Assembly (NCBI GenBank): GCA_027353565.1 | Contig: DAIEHO010000080.1 | Span: forward strand, 1 to 9,521 | Direction: 5' to 3' | DNA length: 9,521 bases | Origin: Propionibacteriaceae bacterium | GTDB taxonomy: Bacteria; Actinomycetota; Actinomycetes; Propionibacteriales; Propionibacteriaceae | Shown here: one piece after another, positions 1 to 5,826 of the stretch | How positions within the stretch are numbered: position 1 is the first letter of the stretch | Layout: the number at the start of each line of letters is the position of its first letter | Notes under the pieces: generated by a model | What the model was told of the DNA's origin: nothing | The model's input: only the letters and a program-made list of their open reading frames with translations | Databases searched by the model: none | Made by a program: the position numbers and the translations under genes

Positions 1-30
1 TACGCCATGCCACGAGTATCCGTCGCTCGA

Positions 31-122
31 GAAGCCCTGGCAATGGTGCTTCAGAAGCCGTGGCAACGGTGCTTCAGAAGCCCTGGCAACGGTGCTCCAG
101 AGCGTATGGCAGGGGGTGCTCA
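31..122. repeat. Four degenerate 23-bp tandem direct repeats
   Basis: Four consecutive units of exactly 23 bp lie at 31-53, 54-76, 77-99 and 100-122. Units 1-3 begin GAAGCC, share the core TGGCAA and end GGTGCTTCA or GGTGCTCCA, differing at only a few positions. Unit 4 is clearly decayed but keeps TGGCA and GGTGCTCA in register. Each unit junction forms a dyad, GCTTCAGAAGC at 48-58 and again at 71-81. The period is not a multiple of three, so this is not a repeated peptide. The block sits in a gene-free stretch downstream of xerC. It could be an iteron-like protein-binding array, an extragenic palindromic element or a relic; the function is unknown. Unique spacers are absent. Confidence 0.8.
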
Positions 123-197
123 GGAAGGCGCGGGAACGGGCCCAGCCGCCCTCCGCACAGAAGACCCGTGGCTCTCGCGGCGCTGGGGGGAGGTACG

Positions 198-216
198 GGG
201 CCTGGTGGTCAGGCCC
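198..216 (-). terminator. GC-rich hairpin at the xerC stop, possible terminator
   Basis: GGGCCTG (198-204) and CAGGCCC (210-216) form a perfect 7-bp stem with a 5-nt loop. The hairpin overlaps the xerC stop codon, the TCA at 209-211 on the plus strand. An alternative hairpin, AGGCCC/GGGCCT at 211-228, overlaps it. No T-tract follows on the minus strand. Actinobacterial terminators often lack one, so the call is plausible but not strong. Hairpins of this size also arise by chance in GC-rich DNA. Confidence 0.4.
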
Positions 217-1216
217 TCGGGTGGGCCTGGGCGAACGCCGTGCGCAGCCGCTCGCCGCTCACGTGCGTGTACACCTGGGTGGTCGCGAGGGATGCGTGGC
301 CCAGGAGCTCCTGGACCGTGCGGAGGTCGGCGCCTCCCTCGAGCAGGTGCGTCGCCATGGCGTGTCGCAGACCGTGGGGTCCGATGTCCGGCGCCCCCTC
401 CACCAGCCCGACGGCGCGATGGACCACGCGCCGTACGATCCTCGGGTCGATGCGGTGGCCGAGCCGTTCTCCCACGAACAGCGCCGCACCGGACCGTGCC
501 GTGACCAGCTCGCCGCGTCGTTCGAGCCACGTGTCGAGCGCCCGACGCGCCGGCGCGCCCATGGGTACGACGCGCTCCTTGTCGCCCTTGCCCAGCACCC
601 GTACCGTCTGGCGCGCCTCGTCCAGGTCACCCACGTCGAGGCCGCAGAGCTCCGACACACGGATTCCGCTGGCGTACAGCAGCTCGAGGATCGCCACGTC
701 GCGTGCGCCGCGAGCCGAGTCGTCCTCGGCCGCCACGGCGATCGCCGATCGCAGCATCTCGAATGTCTCCCCCTGGCTGAGCGTCTCCGGGAGCCGCCTC
801 GACGGTCGCGGCGATCTGAGCGACAGCGCCGGGTCGGACCCCAGCAGGCCGTGCGCGTGGGCCCAGGAGAAGCAGCCACGTACGGATGCCGCTCGTCTGG
901 CGAGGGTCGTCCTTTCGGCGCCTGCCACCGACAAGGTCCCGAGCCATGCCCGGAGTGCCCGCAGGTCCACCTCTTCCACCCGGACGTAGCCGTTCCCTAC
1001 GAGCCAGGCGTCGAGCGCCTCGAGGTCGCCCCTGTACGCGCGCAGTGTGTGCGGGGACACGTTCCGGTTGGCCAGGTGGCCGAGGTAGGCCGCCGCGACC
1101 TCGCCGAGCACCGGAGGCACCGATCCGCGGGGAGCCACGGCTGCGGGGCCGTCGACGGGGATGGGGCTGCCCTGAGGCCCGCGACCGCCGCTGTCGATGC
1201 CGGGTCCGGTGCTCAC
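209..1216 (-). CDS. xerC: Tyrosine recombinase XerC
   Basis: Site-specific tyrosine recombinase that would act with XerD at dif to resolve chromosome dimers in the cytoplasm. The N-terminal SAM-like DNA-binding domain is visible ([22 protein letters not shown], split here as YLGHLANRN then [12 protein letters not shown]). In 335-aa numbering all catalytic residues are present: Arg186 (ASGIRVSEL), Lys210 ([11 protein letters not shown]), His281 and Arg284 (HGLRH), His307 (LLGHASL) and the nucleophile Tyr316 (TTQVYTHV). The start is uncertain. The frame is open up to a TTG at 1276 (355 aa), and I use the GTG at 1216, which gives MSTG. None has a good Shine-Dalgarno site. GTG codons at 1120 and 1111 would give about 303 and 300 aa, the usual family length, so the first 30 or so residues (Pro/Gly-rich) may not be translated. 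It lies downstream of the M23 gene on the same strand and is probably co-transcribed. XerC rather than XerD is inferred from its place beside rpsB. Confidence 0.92.
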   Translation of the reverse strand: MSTGPGIDSGGRGPQGSPIPVDGPAAVAPRGSVPPVLGEVAAAYLGHLANRNVSPHTLRAYRGDLEALDAWLVGNGYVRVEEVDLRALRAWLGTLSVAGAERTTLARRAASVRGCFSWAHAHGLLGSDPALSLRSPRPSRRLPETLSQGETFEMLRSAIAVAAEDDSARGARDVAILELLYASGIRVSELCGLDVGDLDEARQTVRVLGKGDKERVVPMGAPARRALDTWLERRGELVTARSGAALFVGERLGHRIDPRIVRRVVHRAVGLVEGAPDIGPHGLRHAMATHLLEGGADLRTVQELLGHASLATTQVYTHVSGERLRTAFAQAHPRA

Positions 1217-1303
1217 CCAGCCAGGGTGTGTCCCGTGACACGTCCGCGCAAGGCGCCGCTCCGACCAGTCGGCCAACAGGCCGCATGCGCCACGTGGGGC
1301 TGG

Positions 1304-2239
1304 TCATGCGAGGACCAGTGAGGGGTCGACCAGCCGTCCTGCGACCCAGACCTGGACGTGGAGGTGGCAGCCCGTGGCGAGGCCCGTCCGCCCCACCGTG
1401 CCCACCACCTGGCCGGCTGAGACGCGGCTGCCCACAGCCACACCGAATCCCTCGGCGTGGCTGTACGCCGTCACGAGTGGACCGGCGTGTCCCGGTCCGT
1501 GGTCGATGACGAGCCTGTTCCCCCAGGTGCTCGAGACCGTCAGCGCTACCACGGTGCCGGACGCCGCGGCTCGGATCGGGGTTCCGCACTCGGCGCCGAG
1601 GTCCGTGCCGTCATGCAGTGTCCAGAGGCCCGTGACCGGGTGGCGCCGCATGCCGAACGCGGAGGTCACTGGCCCCGTCACCGGCAGCACAAGCCCGCTG
1701 TCGGAGACGCTTGAGGACCCTGAGACCGCCGTTGCCCGCAGCACCGGCGAGGCCGAGGCTGGCAGCAGCCGGATCGGCGCGCCGAGCAGCAGGAACGGGT
1801 CGAGGTAGGTGTCGCCCTCTCGCAGGCCCCAGTGAAGGCAGGTCGTGCCGGGGCACGAAGCGTGCCCCGCCTGGAGCCGGCCGATCGGCTGCCCGAGCCC
1901 GACCATCTCACCGGCGAGCACCGTGGCGGCGACCGGTTCGTATGTGGTTCTCACCATGCCGTGGTCCACCACGACGACGCCTCGTCCCGCAAGGTCCCCG
2001 GCGAACGTGACAGTGCCGTGCGCAGCCGCGCGGACCGTCTCGCCGGGACGTCCTGCGAGGTCCACACCGCGATGTCCCGACCCCCACGCCACATCCGGTC
2101 GGTCGAACCGGGTGACGACGGGCCCAGGGACCGGCTGCACCCCGTTCGGCAGCACGGTCGCCGCTGACGCGTGGGACGGAGCGCACACGACAGCGAGAAC
2201 GGTGAGCAGGGTCAGGGAGATCCGGAGCGTTGTCCTCAT
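1304..2239 (-). CDS. Secreted M23-family peptidase with two M23 domains
   Basis: Exported 311-aa protein of the peptidoglycan endopeptidase (LytM/M23) type. A signal peptide is clear: Arg residues at 2 and 6, a hydrophobic stretch from about 7 to 20, and an ASA site near 24-26. VVC at 17-19 is not a good lipobox. There are two M23 modules. The first (about 40-152) has HRGVD with His56 and Asp60, but CLHWG (134-138) where active enzymes have HLH, so His136 is kept and the first His is Cys134. The second (about 184-310) is complete: HDGTD (His209, Asp213), YSH (His261) and HLH (292-294). A Ser/Ala-rich linker (about 158-182) joins them. The expected roles are a degenerate wall-binding or regulatory first domain and a zinc peptidase second domain; this is inference. 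From memory, the usual actinobacterial gene divergent from rpsB has only the first, CLHWG-type domain. The ATG start is fixed by the signal peptide; its ribosome binding site is weak. xerC follows on the same strand. Confidence 0.9.
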   Translation of the reverse strand: MRTTLRISLTLLTVLAVVCAPSHASAATVLPNGVQPVPGPVVTRFDRPDVAWGSGHRGVDLAGRPGETVRAAAHGTVTFAGDLAGRGVVVVDHGMVRTTYEPVAATVLAGEMVGLGQPIGRLQAGHASCPGTTCLHWGLREGDTYLDPFLLLGAPIRLLPASASPVLRATAVSGSSSVSDSGLVLPVTGPVTSAFGMRRHPVTGLWTLHDGTDLGAECGTPIRAAASGTVVALTVSSTWGNRLVIDHGPGHAGPLVTAYSHAEGFGVAVGSRVSAGQVVGTVGRTGLATGCHLHVQVWVAGRLVDPSLVLA

Positions 2240-2289
2240 GCCCGGACCATGGGACGGGGACCGTACGATCCGTCATCCGACCTGGGAGC

Positions 2290-2317
2290 TGTGGACAGTG
2301 CGGGCGGTTGTGGACAA
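2290..2317. promoter_or_regulatory. Pair of DnaA-box-like sites
   Basis: TGTGGACAA at 2309-2317 is the exact reverse complement of TTGTCCACA, the preferred DnaA box in high-GC actinobacteria such as Streptomyces. TGTGGACAG at 2290-2298 differs from it at one base. They have the same orientation and lie 19 bp apart. The pair is upstream of the proposed rpsB promoter and within about 80 bp of the M23 gene start, so DnaA could influence either gene. Two sites are too few for an origin, and no dnaA or dnaN lies nearby. Confidence 0.45.
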
Positions 2318-2343
2318 GCCGACTAGGGCACGACGCCTCGGAG

Positions 2344-2373
2344 TTGGGTCCACGGAGCTCGTGGCCGTAGAAT
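2344..2373 (+). promoter_or_regulatory. Probable sigma-70-type promoter of rpsB-tsf
   Basis: TTGGGT (2344-2349) and TAGAAT (2368-2373) are separated by 18 bp. The -10 element matches the consensus at five of six bases. It is the most AT-rich hexamer in a GC-rich interval and is placed correctly for rpsB. Transcription would begin near 2380, leaving a leader of about 180 nt. Confidence 0.55.
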
Positions 2374-2379
2374 GCCCCC

Positions 2380-2546
2380 GGCGACCGGTTCGTGCCGGTC
2401 GACTATCGCATGCCGGCTCACCTCGATGTGAGGGTCGCGGTCTCTTGGTCCCGGGAAGCCGGGCGAGACTGGACGTCGGCATCAGGCGGCACCGAATGGC
2501 TCGGGGCCGATGAAACCTCGCGACGGGGTCACTCCCGCTCGCACAG
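2380..2546 (+). promoter_or_regulatory. Structured 5' leader of rpsB, candidate autoregulatory region
   Basis: Several hairpins can be read in this stretch between the proposed transcription start and the ribosome binding site. (1) CGACCGG 2382-2388 pairs with CCGGTCG 2395-2401, 7 bp. (2) CTCAC 2417-2421 pairs with GTGAG 2428-2432. (3) A two-part stem has GTCTC 2440-2444 with GAGAC 2465-2469, enclosing CCCGG 2450-2454 with CCGGG 2459-2463. (4) TCGGC 2476-2480 pairs with GCCGA 2506-2510, enclosing CCGA/TCGG. (5) GCGACGGG 2520-2527 pairs with CCCG-TCGC 2534-2542 around a one-base bulge, just before the ribosome binding site. In several bacteria S2 represses its own rpsB mRNA through the leader. 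Whether that happens here is inference. Confidence 0.4.
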
Positions 2547-2552
2547 AAAGGA
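2547..2552 (+). promoter_or_regulatory. rpsB ribosome binding site
   Basis: AAAGGA lies 6 nt before the ATG at 2559. This fixes the S2 start and agrees with the conserved N-terminus [18 protein letters not shown]. Confidence 0.75.
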
Positions 2553-2558
2553 ACGGCC

Positions 2559-3554
2559 ATGGCCGTTGTCACCGCCCGCCAGCTCCTCGAGAGTGGCGTC
2601 CACTTCGGGCACCAGACCCGTCGCTGGAACCCCAAGATGAAGCGGTTCATCCTCGCCGAGCGCAACGGCATCTACATCATCGACCTCCACCAGTCGCTGA
2701 CCTACATCGACCAGGCGTACGCCTTCATCAAGGACACGGTCGGCAAGGGCGGACAGGTCCTCTTCGTCGGAACGAAGAAGCAGGCGCAGGAGGCCGTCGC
2801 CGAACAGGCCAGCCGCGTCGGCATGCCGTACGTGAACCAGCGCTGGCTGGGCGGCATGCTCACCAACTTCCCGACGATGCTCAAGCGGATCCAGAAGCTC
2901 CGAGAGCTCGAGGCGATGAACTTCGACGACGTCGCGGCCTCAGGTCTGACGAAGAAGGAGCTCCTGGGCCTCCGCCGCGAGAAGGAGAAGCTCGCCAAGA
3001 CCCTCGGCGGCATCCGCGACATGGGCCGCGTCCCGCAGGCGGTCTGGATCGTCGACACGAAGAAGGAGCACCTTGCGGTCGACGAGGCGCGCAAGCTGCA
3101 CATCCCGATCATCGGCATCCTCGACACGAACTGCGACCCCGACGAGGTCGACTGGCCGATCCCCGGCAACGACGACGCCATCCGCTCCGTCGGCCTGCTG
3201 ACCCGTGTGATCGCAGACGCCGTCGCCGACGGGCTCCTGTCGCGTTCGGCTGTCGCCCAGACGGGCGAAGAGGCCGTGTCCGAGCCCATGCCCGAGTGGG
3301 AGCGCGAGCTCCTGGGCAACGCCGACGCGGTGACCGCTGACGTCACCGCCGAGGCTGAGCCTGTCGCCGCCGAGCCTGAGGCCGTCGTGGCCGAGGAGCC
3401 TGCGGTCGAGGCTGCTGAGGCTGTTGTCGTCGACGAGCCTGCGGTCGAGGCTGCTGAGGCTGTTGTCGTCGAGGAGCCCGCGGTCGAGGCAGCCGAGGCT
3501 GTCGCCGCTGACGAGCCCGTCGCTGACGAGGCTGCGGCCGACTCCGCCAACTGA
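2559..3554 (+). CDS. rpsB: 30S ribosomal protein S2
   Basis: Small-subunit ribosomal protein that binds at the head/body junction of the 30S subunit, with S1 or mRNA contacts in other bacteria. The conserved core (about 1-228) is unmistakable: [19 protein letters not shown] at the N-terminus, [21 protein letters not shown], the coiled-coil region with [14 protein letters not shown], then [15 protein letters not shown] and [21 protein letters not shown]. It is long at 331 aa (E. coli S2 is about 241). The extra length is an acidic Ala/Val/Glu-rich tail from about residue 250. That tail includes three 13-residue tandem repeats beginning at residue 280 and ends EAAADSAN. Such tails occur in actinobacterial S2 and are probably disordered. 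The start is supported by AAAGGA at good spacing. It is first in the rpsB-tsf unit, and tsf follows after 36 nt. Confidence 0.98.
   Translation: MAVVTARQLLESGVHFGHQTRRWNPKMKRFILAERNGIYIIDLHQSLTYIDQAYAFIKDTVGKGGQVLFVGTKKQAQEAVAEQASRVGMPYVNQRWLGGMLTNFPTMLKRIQKLRELEAMNFDDVAASGLTKKELLGLRREKEKLAKTLGGIRDMGRVPQAVWIVDTKKEHLAVDEARKLHIPIIGILDTNCDPDEVDWPIPGNDDAIRSVGLLTRVIADAVADGLLSRSAVAQTGEEAVSEPMPEWERELLGNADAVTADVTAEAEPVAAEPEAVVAEEPAVEAAEAVVVDEPAVEAAEAVVVEEPAVEAAEAVAADEPVADEAAADSAN
3396..3512 (+). repeat. Three 39-bp in-frame tandem repeats in the rpsB tail
   Basis: The units at 3396-3434, 3435-3473 and 3474-3512 encode [12 protein letters not shown] plus D or E. The third ends AVAAD. Units 1 and 2 differ only at the last base (38 of 39 identical). 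Unit 3 has several synonymous changes. A truncated fourth copy (EPVADEAA) follows. The near-identity of the first two units at synonymous sites points to a recent duplication, so copy number may vary between strains. Confidence 0.9.
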
Positions 3555-3590
3555 CACCCATCCAGAACCACACGAGGACGTACACCTGAC

Positions 3591-4403
3591 ATGGCAATCA
3601 CTGCTGCCGATGTGAAGAAGCTCCGGGACCAGACCGGTGCCGGGATGATGGACGCGAAGAAGGCCTTGACCGAGGCTGATGGCGACTTCGTCCGGGCCGC
3701 CGAGCTGCTCCGGATCACCGGTGCCGCGAAGCTCGCCAAGCGTTCCGACCGCGATGCCTCCAACGGCATCGTGGCGGCCGCCGGCTCCGCGCTCATCCAG
3801 CTCGGCGCCGAGACCGACTTCGTCGCCAAGAACGACGAGTTCGTCACTCTGGCCGAGGACATCGTCAACGCGGTCGAGAAGGCCGGTGCGGACTCGATCG
3901 AGTCCGCCCAGGGCGTCACGCTCGCGTCGGGCCAGACCGTTGCCGACGCTGTGGCCGCCCTGGCTGCGAAGATCGGCGAGAAGATCGAGCTCGTGGCCGT
4001 GGCGCGCTTCGACGGTACGACCCACTCGTACCTTCACCAGCGTTCCAAGGACCTCCCGCCCCAGGTGGGCGTGCTCGTCGAGTTCGTCGGTGCGGACGAG
4101 GCCGCTGCGCACAACATCGCTCTGCAGATCGCGTCGATGTCGCCGCAGTACCTCACCAAGGAGGACGTCCCGGCGGACGTCGTCGCCAACGAGACCCGCA
4201 TCGCTGAGGAGACCGCGCGCGAGGAGGGAAAGCCCGAGGCCGCCATCAGCCGCATCGTCGAGGGCCGCGTAGGCGCCTACTACAAGGACTACTGCCTGCT
4301 CGAGCAGCCGTCGATCTCCGATGACAAGCAGAGCGTGGGCGCCCTGCTGAAGAGCAAGGGCATTGAGATCACCCGGTTCGTACGCTTCGCTGCCGGGTCC
4401 TGA
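3591..4403 (+). CDS. tsf: Elongation factor Ts
   Basis: Guanine nucleotide exchange factor that releases GDP from EF-Tu so that it can reload with GTP during translation elongation. Both family signatures are present: LRDQTGAGMMDAKKAL at 11-26 (N-terminal UBA-like domain) and ETDFVAKNDEF at 74-84, whose Thr-Asp-Phe motif contacts EF-Tu. The residues before it read LGAETDF where many homologues have a Cys. At 270 aa it is normal for an actinobacterial EF-Ts, slightly shorter than in E. coli. The C-terminus GIEITRFVRFAAGS is typical. The likely ribosome binding site GAGGA (3574-3578) is 12 nt from the ATG, longer than usual, but the N-terminus MAITAADVKKLRDQTG leaves no other start. It is co-transcribed with rpsB and followed by a strong terminator. 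Confidence 0.98.
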   Translation: MAITAADVKKLRDQTGAGMMDAKKALTEADGDFVRAAELLRITGAAKLAKRSDRDASNGIVAAAGSALIQLGAETDFVAKNDEFVTLAEDIVNAVEKAGADSIESAQGVTLASGQTVADAVAALAAKIGEKIELVAVARFDGTTHSYLHQRSKDLPPQVGVLVEFVGADEAAAHNIALQIASMSPQYLTKEDVPADVVANETRIAEETAREEGKPEAAISRIVEGRVGAYYKDYCLLEQPSISDDKQSVGALLKSKGIEITRFVRFAAGS

Positions 4404-4404
4404 T

Positions 4405-4432
4405 CTGACGGACCGGCTCCGGCCGGTAGAGT
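4405..4432 (+). promoter_or_regulatory. Possible promoter for pyrH-frr-cdsA-rlmN
   Basis: CTGACG (4405-4410) and TAGAGT (4427-4432) lie 16 bp apart, and each matches the sigma-70 consensus at four of six bases. Transcription would begin near 4439, inside the left arm of the downstream hairpin. A promoter is expected hereabouts because a strong terminator separates tsf from pyrH. The match itself is modest. Confidence 0.3.
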
Positions 4433-4433
4433 G

Positions 4434-4471
4434 ACGTGCGCCGCTGCCCCTTGGGGGGTGGCGGCGCACGT
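4434..4471 (+). terminator. Strong 17-bp hairpin terminator after tsf
   Basis: Bases 4434-4450 pair with 4455-4471 as 17 continuous pairs, two of them G-U (4446-4459 and 4445-4460). The loop is the tetraloop TTGG (4451-4454). The outer arms ACGTGCGCCGC and GCGGCGCACGT are perfectly complementary. There is no long T-tract, only TT at 4471-4472, which is common for actinobacterial terminators. It lies 30 nt past the tsf stop and 42 nt before the pyrH start. It would end or attenuate rpsB-tsf transcription. Confidence 0.75.
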
Positions 4472-4513
4472 TCATGACCAGCAGCATGCGACGCGACACG
4501 AGGGGTAGGACGG

Positions 4514-5221
4514 ATGGCGTACAAGAGGGTCCTGCTCAAACTCTCCGGCGAGGCGTTCGGCGGAGGCCGGCTCGGCGTCGATCCCGACATCATCAGCTCC
4601 ATCGCCGCGCAGATCGCCGAGGTCGTGAAGAGCGGCGTACAGGTCGCGATCGTCGTCGGTGGGGGCAACTTCTTCCGGGGTGTCGAGCTCCAGCAGCGCG
4701 GCATGGAGCGTGCGCGCGCCGACTACATGGGCATGCTGGGCACGGTGATGAACTGCCTGGCACTCCAGGACTTCTGCGAGAAGGCCGGTGTCGAGACCCG
4801 CGTCCAGACTGCGATCACGATGGGGCAGGTCGCCGAGCCGTACATCCCGCGTCGCGCCGTCCGGCACATGGAGAAGGGCCGCGTCGTCATCTTCGGAGCG
4901 GGATCCGGGATGCCGTTCTTCTCGACCGACACGGTCGCCGCGCAGCGCGCGCTCGAGGTCGGCTGCGAGATCATCCTGCTGGCGAAGCAAGGGGTCGACG
5001 GCGTGTACGACGACGACCCGCGCACCAACCCGGACGCCAAGCGCTACACCGACCTCACGTACGACGAGTACCTCGCGAAGGACCTCAAGGTGGCGGATGC
5101 CACCGCGATCAGCCTGGCCCGGGACAACAACATCAGCATGCTTGTCTTCAACCTGGACGAGCCGGGCAACATCTTGCGCGCGGTGGCGGGGGAGCCGATC
5201 GGCACCTTCGTCCACGCCTGA
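4514..5221 (+). CDS. pyrH: UMP kinase
   Basis: Hexameric bacterial-type uridylate kinase of the amino acid kinase family, converting UMP and ATP to UDP and ADP in cytoplasmic pyrimidine nucleotide synthesis. Visible motifs in 235 aa (family about 235-245): the phosphate-binding [11 protein letters not shown] (Lys9, Ser11-Gly12), GGGNFFRG at 49-56, the UMP-binding [11 protein letters not shown] at 70-80, STDT at 137-140, and [10 protein letters not shown] at 160-169. The bacterial enzyme is usually activated by GTP and inhibited by UTP. The ribosome binding site GAGGGG (4500-4505) is 8 nt from the ATG. The gene follows the tsf terminator and precedes frr by 42 nt, the standard pyrH-frr pairing. 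An overlapping ATG at 4474 is in another frame. Confidence 0.97.
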   Translation: MAYKRVLLKLSGEAFGGGRLGVDPDIISSIAAQIAEVVKSGVQVAIVVGGGNFFRGVELQQRGMERARADYMGMLGTVMNCLALQDFCEKAGVETRVQTAITMGQVAEPYIPRRAVRHMEKGRVVIFGAGSGMPFFSTDTVAAQRALEVGCEIILLAKQGVDGVYDDDPRTNPDAKRYTDLTYDEYLAKDLKVADATAISLARDNNISMLVFNLDEPGNILRAVAGEPIGTFVHA

Positions 5222-5263
5222 GGTGCAGTACGGTTCGAACATCACCATCCGAAGGGACCAGAA

Positions 5264-5821
5264 GTGACCGCCGACATCGTTCGCGACGCCGACCACAAGA
5301 TGGACACCGCCGTCGAGTTCGCTCGTGAGGAGTTCGCGGCGATCCGTACCGGCCGCGCCCACCCGGCCATGTTCAGCAAGATCATGGTCGAGTACTACGG
5401 CACCCCGACCCCGTTGCAGCAGCTGGCGTCGTTCCAGGTGCCCGAGGCGCGCACGATCCTCATCACACCGTACGACCGTGGCTCCCTGGCGGCCGTCGAG
5501 CGGGCGATCCGCGACTCGGACCTGGGCGTGAACCCGTCCAACGACGGCAACACGATCCGCGTGGTCCTGCCGGTGCTCACCGAGGACCGCCGCAAGGAGT
5601 ACACGAAGCTCGCTCGCGCGAAGGCGGAGGAAGGTCGCGTCGCCGTCCGGAACACGCGGCGCCACGCACTCGACACGATCCACAAGCTCGTCAAGGACCA
5701 CGACGTGTCCGAGGACGATGCGTCGCGCGCCGAGAAGCAGCTCGACCAGGTGACGAAGAAGCACACCGACTCGGTCGACGAGCTGCTGAAACACAAGGAG
5801 GCAGAGCTCCTCGAGCTCTGA
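5264..5821 (+). CDS. frr: Ribosome recycling factor
   Basis: Releases the post-termination ribosome from mRNA together with EF-G. It is a full-length 185-aa RRF. The long three-helix domain I is built from the two ends (about 1-30 and 105-185), with RTGRAHPAMF at 28-37 leading into domain II (about 31-104). The conserved blocks PVLTEDRRKEY (103-113) and VRNTRRHALD (128-137) carry the basic residues that contact rRNA. It starts with GTG; GAAGGGA (5251-5257) lies 6 nt upstream and fixes this start. It is 42 nt after pyrH with no terminator between, and cdsA starts 5 nt after its stop, so the three are probably one transcript. Confidence 0.97.
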   Translation: MTADIVRDADHKMDTAVEFAREEFAAIRTGRAHPAMFSKIMVEYYGTPTPLQQLASFQVPEARTILITPYDRGSLAAVERAIRDSDLGVNPSNDGNTIRVVLPVLTEDRRKEYTKLARAKAEEGRVAVRNTRRHALDTIHKLVKDHDVSEDDASRAEKQLDQVTKKHTDSVDELLKHKEAELLEL

Positions 5822-5826
5822 TCCAG

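Noticed and set aside
31..122. CRISPR array
   Set aside because: The 23-bp units abut directly with no unique spacers, and no cas gene is present.
7..504. 165-aa plus-strand frame covering the repeats and the end of xerC
   Set aside because: It runs antisense to the xerC catalytic region. The 23-bp repeat is read in shifting frames, and the product is low-complexity Arg/Pro/Gly.
209..1216. Integrase of a prophage or integrative element
   Set aside because: The recombinase lies in the conserved M23-rpsB neighbourhood typical of XerC. No attachment-site repeat, tRNA gene or phage gene is nearby.
2183..2239. Lipoprotein signal (lipobox) in the M23 protein
   Set aside because: The only Cys in the signal region (residue 19) is preceded by AVV, a poor lipobox. 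The ASA site at 24-26 fits signal peptidase I better.
2290..2317. Replication origin
   Set aside because: Only two DnaA-like boxes are present, with no AT-rich unwinding region and no dnaA, dnaN or gyrase genes nearby.
2940..4499. 519-aa open frame on the minus strand opposite rpsB and tsf
   Set aside because: It lies wholly antisense to two certain essential genes. Its composition mirrors the complement of their codons, and it has no recognisable domain. Long antisense frames are expected in GC-rich DNA.
4472..5794. 440-aa open frame on the minus strand opposite pyrH and frr
   Set aside because: It is a shadow of two well-identified genes, with no domain and no ribosome binding site of note.
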